From Eunapius fragilis (Eukaryota > Porifera > Demospongiae > Spongillida > Spongillidae), in contig OY811990.1 of NCBI GenBank assembly GCA_963681505.1, forward strand, positions 5,052,675 to 5,116,674: DNA of 64,000 nt. The letters run 5' to 3'. Positions 43,942 to 55,700 of this stretch are shown here, piece by piece. Under the pieces are notes generated by a model, which had not been told where the DNA came from, did not search any database, and was given only the letters and a program-made list of their open reading frames with translations. A program made the position numbers and the translations under genes. Position 1 is the stretch's first letter. The number at the start of each line of letters is the position of its first letter.

Positions 43942-45536
43942 CACACATGTACACACACACATGCATACACACACACATGCACACACACACACTCACACAT
44001 GTACACACACACATGCTATGCCTCCTTTAGGGTCTCCTATGTGTCTGTGCAGCTACCCCAAGACGTGTGTGTGCAGGTAGGCAGGGCTGGAGCAGCCCCT
44101 CCCCCACAAGCAATCTTGTTACCATGGTGATATAGGTGCTGGATGCCAACATGGCTGTGGTGATGTCACAGGTGGTAGGATCAATGGTGTACTTCGTGGC
44201 CCAGGCCTCTGAAGGTGGTATGGTGGTCTACTTCATGAAGAGAGCCAGCTGTCAGGAACAGAAGCACATTAGAGGTGGGCCAATGCCGGGCTAGTGGCGG
44301 GCCAATGCCAGGTTAAGGCCGGGCCAATGCCAGCTAGTCAATGTCTGGGTAATGGTGGGTTAGTGGCGGGGTTAGTGGCAGGCCAAATTGCTGGGTTATT
44401 GGTGAAAGATGGTATATGTGATAATGATTCCCCTCATGTGCAGGTGTGGCAGGGTTTAGTGTCACCAATGGTGCCATTCAATTGGACTTCAACACCACCA
44501 ATCACCTTAATGGGTGGAGTAGCCCCGCCTCCAATGGCAGCCGTCCAGTGGTCCAGGAGTATCTCCAGTACGTGGAGAGGAAGGCATTGCTGGACTTCAA
44601 CGTGTGTGATGGCACCAATGTGTACACATTTGTTCCCCAATTGGAGCACACCATGGTACTCACTCCAAAGGCAAGGGCAGGCAGAGGTGTTAGTTGAATG
44701 ATGATGATGTCATTGGTCCTCAGGTGGTCCCCACCACAGTCACTGCCAGTGGTCCTCTGGTCTGGGAGGTGGTGCAGGGTGTCAACTCTGTTAGTTATCC
44801 AACATGTCTGCAAACCATATCTACACATGGTTCTTCCTCTCTCCCTCTCCTCCCCCTCTTCCTCCTCCTCCCTCTCCTCCCCTCCTCTTTCCTCCCTCTC
44901 CTCCCTCCCTCTTCCTCCTCCTCCCTCTCCTCCCCCTCTTCCTCCTGCTCCTCCCCCTCCCACTGTCTATCAGTATCTCAACAATTCGATTAAACTCTTC
45001 AAACCTCTAAGCTCAGACCTCAGTGATCAATATTCTAACTTTGTAGAGTGGCAAACAAAGTTAGTTTTCATTTCATTATACCTGTGTGAGTGCATTACAC
45101 ATTTCACTGATACCCACACCTCCACTGTCCTCACCAACACCTCCACACCCAATGCTCATAGTATTGGGCCCCTCCCATCAGACAATGCCTCTTCCTTCAC
45201 ATCATCCCTCAGAACAGACCTGTCCACTAACTCCTTCATCACATACAGCAATGGTATATATCCAATGGTCAGTTATTAAGCTGTGTCCTTCATGGTATTG
45301 CATCATTGTTACATCATAAAGGGGTTGGGTTGCCCCACCCCTTGATGCTATTACATCATTGTTACATCATACAGATGAGAACATATAATTATAGCACACC
45401 TCTGCAAGCCAATGTGTACCCTCTGGTGGGCGGGGCACATTTTGATGGAACAGGTTCCCAGTCCACCCTCTCAATACTGACAAGACGTCCAATGGGCGTT
45501 ACAGTTCACGGAGGTGTAATGGAATACATGTTGCAC

Positions 45537-45580
<44 letters not shown>

Positions 45581-46801
45581 ATGTATGTATGTATGAATGT
45601 ATGTATGTATGTATGTATGTATGTATGTATGTATGTATGTATGTATGTATGTATGTATGTATGTATGTATGTATGAATGTATGTATGTATGTATGTATGT
45701 ATGTATGTATGTATGTATGTATGTATGAATGTATGTATGTATGTATGTATGTATGTATGAATGTATGTATGTATGTATGTATGTATGTATGTATGAATGT
45801 ATGTATGTATGTATGTATGTATGAATGTATGTATGTATGTATGTATGTATGTATGTATGTATGTATGTATGTATGTATGTATGTATGTATGTATGTATGT
45901 ATGCATGCATGTATGTATGTATGTATGTATGCATGTATGTATGTGTTTATGTACTCTGTGCTGATGTGCTTAGTTTTAAATATATATTCTTTATAGGAGG
46001 CTTCCAATTGTGTTTGATCGTCGTGGCAACGATGACTCTGTTATGACTGATTCTGTACTGCTGGGATTTGTGCCATCAGGTGGGTGGAGTTGTGGGTGGA
46101 GCCTCGTCAGACTCTTAATCCCACAGTTGCAGCTCAGCCGATCACCTTGGCTACCAGCATGTCCTTCACGTCACCTCCCACAGTGCACTTTGCTATAGTC
46201 AACTCCAGTGATGAGTGGAGCAGTGGTTGTGCTACCTCATGGTCCCCTCTGGAGAGCTTGCCTCAGGCATGTAGCCCCTCCCACCTCTAGCCACACCCCC
46301 CCTTTGTTTTGGGCCTCTTAGCTCCTGGCTGAGACAATGAGGTGAAGGCATGTATCACCTGCACACATACACACACATACACACACACATACACACATAC
46401 ACACACACTGTCTCTCTTTAGAACATCCATCTTTTGGGCTTGGATTTGCTGGATGTCCAACAAGATGTCTTTGAGGTAGCCTTCAGGTAGGGGAGCAGTA
46501 AGTATACTACCATATACCCAGGCCACTCCCCCACCCCCTAGGGTCATCAATGGAGGGCTGGAAGAACAGTCAGTGGATGTGGGAGCCTTCTTTAAGCAGT
46601 GGAACGTCCTTACCATCCAGGAGACTACTCCTGACTATCAGGAGGTGAGGACCTTAACTGTGTAAGGGTGGTGTGGGGGTGTGGTTAATCTTGATCTCCA
46701 CCCCCTGCTAGATCACGAGCAGAAATAAGGACAATGATGTCATAGTTGTACTTAACCCTCTGCAGCTTCGATCTTTTGTTATTCAGATAAAAATGTCTTG
46801 A
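42341..46801 (+). CDS. GH38 class II alpha-mannosidase, secreted or lysosomal type, 14 exons
   Basis: Exons: 42341-43606, 43750-43877, 44031-44076, 44136-44274, 44444-44670, 44724-44789, 44974-45059, 45162-45267, 45375-45538, 45997-46079, 46127-46266, 46422-46486, 46542-46644, 46712-46801. They join to 902 residues in one frame. ATG 42341 opens a signal peptide (LLAMLCLASALLC). Catalytic-site motifs are present: the zinc-binding PHSHCD, the nucleophile Asp in WHIDPFGHS, and the zinc-binding His in MQHHDAITGT. The central and C-terminal beta domains follow (IGPLPSDN, TYSNG, LQANVYPL, RPMGVTVHGG, and a closing VVLNPLQLRSF). The enzyme hydrolyses alpha-mannose from N-glycans. The signal peptide without a membrane anchor favours lysosome or secretion over Golgi. 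Two introns (after 44670 and 46266) use GC donors, and one (46080-46126) is only 47 bases. The first exon, 422 codons, is unusually long for this locus. MAN2B-like, with the subtype undecided. Confidence 0.93.
43911..44013. repeat. (CA)n microsatellite in mannosidase intron 2
   Basis: CA-rich run with ATG interruptions between exons 2 and 3. Confidence 0.95.
45539..45952. repeat. (GT)n then (ATGT)n microsatellite filling mannosidase intron 9
   Basis: The GT run begins at the splice donor itself (45539) and passes into a roughly 90-copy ATGT run with GAATG interruptions. It occupies 414 of the 458 intron bases. Confidence 0.97.
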
Positions 46802-47329
46802 GTAACAGCTGATGTGTATGTGTATGCTCATGTGGTCTTGTGTTATTGTGTAATACGAGTACGGAGAACTTAGCATGTAGGGAGAGGGAGGAAGTATTTA
46901 ATGTTTAGCATTCCATATGGTGTGAAACGAGAAATGAGAACGCTACTGATACCATACACTAATATGTGTAGTGATGAGTAACACCTTGTTCAGGCCTGGT
47001 GCACTGTTACACCTCGATCAGGTCTGGTGTACTGCAGGGTCAAAAGTAGGTGCAGTCAGTTATCATGGGCGTGGCATCCCTCTGACGCAACGCTATACTG
47101 TCTGACCAGTAGCCACCCTCACTGGATTTTCATGACCATAACTGCTCTGCATGCTGGTTATGTAATTATACGATTATTAAGATGAATTAACTGATCTACT
47201 AAAATTAAATTAATTGCCCTATTTACAGATACAGTTGCATATACACAACAAACATGGCCAATACGTACATGTATAGTCACGCCAGGCATCTACATGGTGC
47301 CTGTTGAACTCTATAGACTGCAACAGTGA
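46802..47329. other. Interval downstream of the mannosidase, no gene seen
   Basis: Unique, AT-rich sequence with no supported ORF. Confidence 0.6.
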
Positions 47330-47785
47330 GCCTCTGTACAGGAGGGTATCCCATACCTCTGTACAGGAGGGTACCCCGTACCTCTGTACAGGAGGGTACC
47401 CCATACATCTGTACAGGAGGGTACCCCATACATCTGTACAGGAGGGTACCCCATACATCTGTACAGGAGGGTACACCATACTTATGTACAGGAGGGCACC
47501 CCATACCTCTGTACAGGAGGGTACCCCATACCTCTGTACAGGAGGGTACCCCATACCTCTGTACAGGAGGGTACCCCATACATCTGTACAGGAGGGTACA
47601 CCATACCTCTGTACAGGAGGGTACCCCATACCTCTGTACAGGAGGGTACCCCATACCTCTGTACAGGAGGGTACCCCATACCTCTGTACAGGAGGGTACC
47701 CCATACATCTGTACAGGAGGGTACACCATACATCTGTACAGGAGGGTACACCATACTTATGTACAGGAGGGCACCCCATGCCAAT
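47330..47785. repeat. 25-bp minisatellite, about 18 copies
   Basis: The unit is GTACAGGAGGGTACCCCATA plus CCTCT, with variants CATCT and CTTAT. Each unit contains CAGGAGGGTACC on the plus strand and GAGGTATGGGG on the minus strand. Open frames on both strands are repeat artefacts. Confidence 0.97.
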
Positions 47786-48453
47786 ACTAGACTACCACTA
47801 TTCCATGGCACAGTAGGGACGCTTACCATAAGACCTTTGGAGGCCAACAGGCTCAAGGCATGATGGACTCTTAACAGCAGCCAGGGAACAGACTTACATG
47901 TTGCAATGAGTACTTAATTCAGTTTGGAGGGGCAGTCGTCAATGACGATTATGTAATTTATAAACACAAGCAATATGACAATTTAGTGTTCAGGATTTTG
48001 GAACACATAATTGCATATAATTATTGTACGTGTACGTATATGAAACTAGCGAACGCCGACTGATCGACCGACGTTTGGATCTGGGAACGAGACCTTAACA
48101 ACCGAATTGAACTTAATATTTAATGAGGCTTGCACGTGTGACATTCTAATTAATGCCAGGCAACGTGACCAGTGAACGATATTCTAATATCAATCGCCGA
48201 GTTGCGCTATTTTTCAAAGATGGTAAGAACAAGCGATACAAAAGACAAAAGGTACAGTATTAATAAGTGTGAGGACATATAAGCCTGTATACCATTAGTC
48301 CCCGACGATGCACAGTTTAATCCGAGCAGTAGACACCCATCAAGATGCGGAGCAAGCCTAACGAAAGGACGCGGTTGTGGAACGGATACAAACCACACAC
48401 ATAGGTGTGTTGCAGCATGACCTGTGGTGTATTGTAAAGAGTCCGTTAATTGG

Positions 48454-48461
<8 letters not shown>

Positions 48462-48511
<50 letters not shown>
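48462..48511. repeat. (GT)n microsatellite abutting a MITE
   Basis: Dinucleotide run ending three bases before TAGTCTCG at 48515. Confidence 0.97.
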
Positions 48512-48514
48512 ATC

Positions 48515-48794
48515 TAGTCTCGTACCCAGACCCAAATGTACGTATGACATCACGTACAGAGGGTCTGGGACATAAGTCGATCTAAGTTGTTCTGTCCGCC
48601 GGAATGTCAATCAATATTGAGAGCTTGCGTGACGCCACATTCCAAGGTTTTGGCATACACATTCCTATAATCTTGGAATGTAATTATTGTGATGTCACGC
48701 AAGCTCTCGATTTTGATTGGACCCGCCGACATTCTGGCGGACAGAACAACTTCGATCGACTTATGTCCCAGACCCTCTGTACATGATGTCATAC
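48515..48794. mobile_element. Nested palindromic MITEs
   Basis: A single TAGTCTCGTACCCAGACC end (48515) is followed by a large palindrome, 48542-48794. Its arms are about 67 bases with only a few mismatches, starting GTATGACATCA. Inside is a second inverted repeat (GAGAGCTTGCGTGACG and CACGCAAGCTCTC). No coding content. Confidence 0.8.
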
Positions 48795-49560
48795 TGTAAG
48801 TGACAATCATCGTTGCGTGCATTTGGTACTGGGTTCCATCAATGCTTACTAAAGTGGCTTTATACTGTGACTGTCACGTGGTCACGGGTTCTATCCTAGC
48901 AATTACCCCCCCCCCCCCCCCCCCCCCCTCCACGACTGTTTGCTCTCATTGCATGCATCAGGGTTCGTACAGGTGTTGGATTCCTGGAATAGTTAGTAGT
49001 AATTGTTTTGATGTTTTCAAGGGCCCGGAAAAGTTTTAAAATATGTTTATCTGTAAACAAGTTTTGGCAAAAGCCACTTCCGATTGATAAAAAACTGTAC
49101 CATGCGCATTTGTCTGTTCCTGGCTACAAAGGTGTCTTTTTGAGAAAAGAAAGTGTACACTAGTAGTAAGTGCGTACGTATGTGTAAGAACATGAAATAA
49201 ATAAACTAATGTACATTTGAATGTACAGTACCGACTACGAAGTACTTGGTGGTGGGGGATGCAAATTGCGAGTGGTTCCTCGATCACGCGTACACTCATC
49301 AGCACCAACTTGCACACAAAGCACACACACACGAGTTCTCACGCACGCACTAGTGTAACACATTGTTCCATGCTAAGTTAGATTACTTACGCAATGACGT
49401 TGCGTATGCTCACTCGCAACTTGTTTCCCCCCCCACCACCATATTCCAGAGCTGTACTGTACAAGCATTTATGACCTGTCCTGTGAAATGGTTAGCTGCT
49501 TCATGCAACCACTTTGTACCATCTTTTCCCTAGGTAGTGTAAATTTGCAAGCGTGCAGCC
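48795..49560. other. Intergenic interval
   Basis: Contains a poly-C tract (about 48906-48928). No gene is recognised. Confidence 0.6.
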
Positions 49561-49563
49561 AGA

Positions 49564-49947
49564 ATGCCTGGAGTGTGTTCTTTTAATGATGCGTGGCTAA
49601 CAGAAGATGGTCTAAAGGATTGGGTTTGCAGGGATGGTTAAGACCAGCATGTAGCATTATGTAAAGTTTGCCATAAATCGTTTTCAATCAAATCGATGGG
49701 CAAGGCTAGTCATGCTGAGGGAGCAAAACACGAGTACCTTTTTGCTTTAGCCTTAAAGGGAACACAACCAGGTATAGTTGACTTCCTTAGTACTAGTGCT
49801 GAGGAATCCACTGTATCAGGCAGTGTTGTTGCTACCCAAGTTAATTTCAAGTTTCGTGTCAGGGAACTACGATCTCTTTGTGCTGAGTATGGTCTTAGAA
49901 ACCTGTTGCTATTATTTGTGAATACTTTTGGAAAAGTTAATCACTAA
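49564..49947 (+). pseudogene. Remnant with BED-like zinc finger, probably hAT-type transposase N-terminus
   Basis: The frame from ATG 49564 reads MPGVCSFNDAWLTEDGLKDW and then hits a stop (TAA at 49639) just before the zinc-finger block. The frame continues beyond it with ALCKVCHKSFSIKSMGKASH and GAKHEYLF. The C-x2-C plus H-x5-H layout and the wording are typical of ZBED/hAT-like transposases. The catalytic core is absent. Confidence 0.5.
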
Positions 49948-51389
49948 AGTATCTGTACAAACCCTGATGCATGGAAATTACCCTACGTCTAACAATTTTG
50001 AATTGATCTTGAGGTCTTATAACAACGAACTAGACCTTTGGAATCAGGGCTGGTGGAGATGCCCCCCACCTCCCACTGCTTCTCTTTCCTCACAGGCAGT
50101 AAGAGATGGTGTGCACTGATGGTGTTCATTGACAACCAGCCTTTATAATCTCTATGGCTTGGACCAGGGTGCTGGTCTGATCTCTGTGGGTACCAAGCCA
50201 TCATCCAGCAAGCAGCTAGGGCACACTGGTTGACACTGTTACTCGCAGGCCAGCATTCCCATGGCAATCAAGGGGCTGTGAAAGAATGTTAGCACACACC
50301 ACATTTCAACTCATGCAGGACAATCTGGCTTGCCAGTGGTGGGTATGGCTCACGTGAGAAGATTGGAGGAGGGGCAATCTTCCAAAGATGTGCAGTTAGC
50401 ATGTTCTGCGTGAAGCCTGGTTGGTGACCTCTGCCAACAGTGAGCATTTTGAAATAACCTCCTTTTGCAACGACTTTGAAGTGCTCGCACACCTGGGTAT
50501 TGCTTACGATGATGCCTCTGGTTATTCTAGCAGTGATGTAGTAGTAGTATTTACCGTACACCCTTCATTTGTATGTACTTCCCATTCAAATGGTGTCAGT
50601 GTACACCTATGGTGCACTCCTGCTGCTGTGGCACAGATGAACCCTCCACATTGAAAGGTGACAACACTCACAAAAAATGTTCATGAAGATACACTCGTGC
50701 TTTTCTGATGACAAAAAATTCGTGACCAGATCTGGTTCGTCAGTTCATCTTTTGACATGTCTTGGCTTGACTGAGAGACCAGTCTTACCTCCAGATTATG
50801 TTCAGCAAGGCTGCTCTATTCGATCTTTTCGAAATAAGTGCCGCATGGGGTTATAAACATACAGTAGGCCTGAAATTTGGAGAGTGCTTGCCTTAAATAT
50901 AAGAGTATGAAGATTTGTGTTGCATATTTTTTAGGCACTGAATGTATTTACTTCTCATCCACTGTGAAGTTGTGAGCTTTAAAACATAGGCATCTTTTAA
51001 TGAGGTGTTCCTCTGCCATTATTTATATAGGTACTGTAATTTTCTTATACTAGTTTCTTCCATTAAGGAGGAAATAGCTCTTGAACAGCACCCTGGCAAT
51101 GAGCAAGCTCAACTGAGTAAAAATACTCGGGGCAATGGAGAGCCCATGGTCTCCTACCGATTTTAGTTTTGCCATCTTGGTCTTCTGCACCTTCATAGGG
51201 AGGGTCTTTGGGAGTTCGGTCTGGAGTAGGAGAGAGGCTTCTTCCTGGCTGCAGAGTGATTGTAGAGCACTTTTCCTTGAGCTTTAATTGAAGAGATGAA
51301 CTTTGACTGTAGTCATTCCTATGAAAGGATGCGGCTTAGAACGCTGGAGTGTATTGCTGTGTCCTTTTCGGTGTAAGTATGAGCCATTT
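49948..51389. other. Interval without a recognisable gene
   Basis: Scattered short frames only. Sequence composition is ordinary and no repeats stand out. Confidence 0.5.
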
Positions 51390-51605
51390 TCAAACAGAGC
51401 GATTGGAGAAATCATCGAACACGTTTTGGAGTGATACAGCCGTGCCTACGAGGAGATTGTCCAATATGCTTTTACATGTGTCGAATGCCTGTCTATACAC
51501 TCGTCGTATGTGGGGGACGTGAAGCCTCACACCCCGAATTACAATGTCGAGGTCATCGTTGCTCACCAGAGCTATAAGAGGTGGGCGGTTCACTGACATA
51601 GCCAC
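51390..51605 (-). CDS. Unidentified ORF fragment
   Basis: Minus-strand frame of 71 residues (LIALVSNDDLDIVIRGVRLH, then PHIRRVYRQAF). It looks protein-like rather than random, but no start context, partner exon or family is recognised. It may belong with the duplicated ORF at 51937-52490, or with an old mobile element. Confidence 0.25.
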   Translation of the reverse strand: MAMSVNRPPLIALVSNDDLDIVIRGVRLHVPHIRRVYRQAFDTCKSILDNLLVGTAVSLQNVFDDFSNRSV

Positions 51606-51936
51606 ACGACTGGCTAGACTCTTAATATGATTATTATCGAGGAGTGGGGACAGTGTCGGGTCCTATGTCCTTAAGCTTCTTCGCTACCTTTATAGGTCAG
51701 TGGCAGTTCAATTGCTACCTTTGTTTTTTAGCTTTGCACTCATCTGAGTACGTTTCCACATGTTTCTTTCTTTGTGTTAGTTTAATCACTAACTTGTTTG
51801 ACTCGGCACTTCTCTGAGTAAGTGTCCACACATCTATCACTGTTAAGAGTATTATTACTCTTCTTGATATTCTCTCTAATATCGTTGGCGAGAAATATCC
51901 AGAGTTCACCTTGTTCGTCTTGTTCTGTTTCGCTTT

Positions 51937-52490
51937 TTAGCGAGGGATCTTATCCATATGATCTACGAGGTCTTGGAGCCCCTCATTCCCCATTTCGAGG
52001 GCTAGTTCCGTCCTGTTGGCTGCATATGCAGTATCCAACAATGTCCACTGCTCCTCCATTTCTGGAAGAATGTAGGCCTGGTGGAATTTGACAGGTTGCG
52101 GTGCGAACGCACTGGGGGATCGGCCGAGGTCTTGGAGCCCCTCATTCCCCATTTCGAGGGCTAGTTCCGTCCTGTTGGCTGCATATGCAGTATCCAACAA
52201 TGTCCACTGCTCCTCCATTTTTGGAAGAATGTAGGCCTGGCGGAATTTGACAGGTTGCAGTGCGAACGCACTGGGGGATCGGCCAAATTGGCCAAATTTA
52301 TGAATCGAGCTGAACACATCTCTGCCACACAGATCTTGTTCTCTAAAAGCAGCTTGTGTCTCAGGCACCAATGCACTGTAGATGTTACACTGTACATCAC
52401 GCAGTGGGGGAAAAAGACCTTGATATGTCTCTCCCTTGAAGTTTCTGATCTGAGGCCTGTGCTCGTTCCAGTCTAATTTTTTTGGCCTCT
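51937..52490 (-). CDS. Unidentified ORF with an in-frame 53-residue tandem duplication
   Basis: A minus-strand open frame runs from about 52490 to the stop at 51937-51939. A 159-base block (starting at 51967 and again at 52126) is repeated with a handful of substitutions and no frame change. It encodes GRSPSAFA, QPVKF, QAYILP, MEEQWTLLDTAYAANRTELA and LEMGNEGLQDL. I recognise no family. The neighbouring Tigger-like and hAT-like remnants make a mobile-element origin possible, but the frame-preserving duplication argues for recent coding constraint. Confidence 0.35.
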
Positions 52491-52701
52491 TCTGTGGTGG
52501 ACTTTCTGATATGGATTATGTTTTTCATTTATAATCTTCCTCTAGTGGGCCGTTGCTACGCTTATGATTTAGATGAGATGCTGCACAAATGCAGCACTTA
52601 AACGTATCCCGCAATAGAACCTGCATGCCGAATGGAATCTTTGATTTCTTGGATAGTGCAAGGATAGCCTCTGTTCTAGTGTTTATGGTACAGGGAGGGC
52701 T

Positions 52702-55700
52702 CGCAACAGCGCGATTTCACACCTTGCAACGATGAAAAATTACAGAGATTCATTAGGTGTTGGTGGTGTTTTAATTGACCTACTTTGGTAATTGGTTATG
52801 CAATTGCATGTAACAGTGGTCGCTCTGAATAAGCATTACGCAAAGCGAATACGGTTAAATTATGGAGCACCCTTTTTTATTTGACGCCTCCGTTGTGTTA
52901 ACACAGTCTGCCCGCAGGGAAAGGTGACATCTATTTTTAGCTCTGGCCTTGCTACGGTTACATGTACATGTATCAGCCTTTATTTGCAGTAGACAGCTTT
53001 GCCAACCGTGCGTACAGTGAACAGATCAATTGTGTTTAGGTCACTGGCTCATTGAGGCAGATAGACGCTGCGGACAAATGTCTGTGGAGTATGATATGGA
53101 TAGACTGGCTGCTACTGCGATTAAACTACACTCGATACACACTTGTGCATGCACGTTTACCCATTGCAGATAGTATGCCCGGATGACATTCTAAAGTACG
53201 ATAATAGAAGTCACGAGGGCAGTTGCTTTCATCTACTCTAGCTATATACATGCATAATACCTCATCTCACCACAAACCCCAAAACACGTTGCCTAATTTT
53301 GTGAGACCGCTGTGGCACGCAGAGGTCATTTAACGATTGAATTGAAACGTTACAGTGACCACGTGCGCTTAGTGCCAAAAAAATACCGCTAAACACTTAC
53401 CTTCTCTAGTTTCACACATGTCCTTATGATTTCAAAGTTAGGCTACTGAAGGCAGTTTCATGCAGATGACTGCCTGTGTACTTTCTGCAAGTAAAAATTC
53501 AAACGCATATAAAGGTGCTCATTCATTAGAACTCCGCCTGATTTCTAATAAATCAGCACTTTTAATGAATCATGAATGTGGATTTTTACTTGCAGTGTAT
53601 CAATAAGCAGTCAAAATGAAACATGCACGCAAAAAAAATTGAATCATCCACAGTAGGCAATGATAAAGAGTATGCAATGAATTGTTAGGACATAAGTGAA
53701 ATAAATTAAAAAAAAACAATGCAGACAGTTATTGTCGCTTGTGCTTGGCAGTAATGCAGATAGTTTAGTAACTTCCTTTTTTAAATGCAAGGTTAGTTAG
53801 TTCTCTGGACACGTTGATGACGAAGCTATCGCTCAGTTTAACACCACATTTGTGAAGTGTATAACAAAGGTAGCTCCGTAATAACTGAGACTTGCTCCAA
53901 AGGAGTGATTTCGCCTTCAGTTTCTTCTTCCTCATCTGTGTCAAAAGATTCAAGTTCTGGATTTTCTTCCAGATGGATCCATTCAGATATCATTTCTTCA
54001 GATGGGGCTGATAGAAGATCTTGAACTATAGCTGGATGCAACTGATCTGATAATGCATTCCTTATTTGTGTCAACGGGTCATCATCAGATCTTTTTCCAT
54101 TTGCCTGGGAGGTCAATACTTTTGGAAAAATATGCACTGGTAGGCAATCTGCATGTGACCAGCATGCGTGAATTGTAGCCACACTAATTGAGTTCCAGGA
54201 TTCAACAATTAGTTGAATTGCATCACCTATGTGTGGCGGAGAGCCATATTTTACACCAGCACATCCAGCTGACAAATGACCTGCTAGGGCCTGCAATTCT
54301 TCAAAGTCAGGTGCAGTGCTTACCATATGCATAAGAAGTTTGGCTTTGTAATGTGACTTGAATGCAGAAATAATACCTACATCTAATGGCTGGTATACAG
54401 AGGTGGTGTTTGGAGGAAGTTTATAGATTCTCACTTGTCCAGTAGGATCAATACAGTCATCATTGTGGCCCGAAAATCCATCCATCAGCAGTGCTACAGG
54501 TTCTTGTGTCCACTCCCGTATTCGCTTCAAGAACACCTCTTTCCACCAACGTTTTGTTAGCTCACTGTTGTTCTATGCAGAACGTTGCTGGTAGTATGGG
54601 ATGGTTGGGGGATTGTATTTAACGCAGCGAGGTTTCATTCTGGAGCCAATCACAACAGGAGTGATTTTGCAGGTCCCAGTGGCGTTTGTACAAAGTATCA
54701 CTGTGATTCTTTCTTTACATTTCACCATTTTCGTGCCTCTTCCTACTTGTCTTTTATCACCACTCCCCAATACATAAGTTCGATTGGGTATTGTTCAGTA
54801 GAATACACATGCTTCATCCATATAAAAAATGTTAGAAACCTTGTATCCATTTGCTGCAAGGTCACTTTTGAGCACCTCAATTTTCTTATCAGCTTCAACC
54901 AGATCAACGTCACCTGCCTCCCTGTGCAACCGTACTGAATTAGGAATGTTATATCGCCAGCGTCACCGCCAGAACCATCCGTCGGACGCTTTGAAATTAG
55001 AGATACCTAGCCTCTCTGCTTCGTATAGCGCTCGTGTCTTAATGATACCTCTTGACAAGGGCAAACACCCTGGCACGGTACTGCAAAAGTATCCTGGGTG
55101 CAAGGAATGCATCAACCGATGGTACTCAGACCGGAAGCCCTCACCAAGTCATGCCCTAGATGTTGAGCTGAGCATGGATATACTGAGACCATGCGAGTAT
55201 TAGGACTTAATGACTTCTTGAAGGGCATCAAGTACAGCGCTCGTGTCTTAATGATACCTCTTGACAAGGGCAAACACTGTTGATCATTTCTCAATGATTG
55301 CAGCACGCACACCCACAAATACACGGCTTCGTCGACCTCTTTGTACTTGGGTTTCATTACCCAAAGCTTGTTGCCGGTAGGGGTAGCTTCATTAACGGCC
55401 TTGGAAATAGCATCCTTTGATTTCAAAATCTTGTACACCTGAGTTTGCGAAATCAAAAATTGCTTCACTACTTCCTTCGTAGACTTGTACTTGAGTTCTT
55501 CAGCGACTTTTTGTTTTTGCTCTAAGGTGAGATACTTTCTGGAGCACTTAAGATTAGCAGTCATTTTGCGTGCAACTAAAAATTAACGCATTAAAGATTT
55601 ATTAGAAATTAGGCGGAGTTCTAATGAATGAGCACCTTTATATGCGTTTGTATTTTTACTTGCAGAAAGTACACAGGCAGTCATCTGCATGAAACTGCCT

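Noticed and set aside
45471..46007. Open frames on both strands (HTYI, CMYV repeats)
   Set aside because: ATGT microsatellite within mannosidase intron 9.
47219..47816. Overlapping 150-190-residue open frames on both strands
   Set aside because: All derive from the 25-bp minisatellite. Flanking frame pieces (SIEFNRHHVDAW, LLASKGLMV) have donor-like neighbours but no consistent gene model.
48207..48400. Possible short first exon (ATGGTAAGAACA near 48222) or minus-strand ORF
   Set aside because: No downstream exon, no family similarity and no promoter motif. Chance is sufficient.
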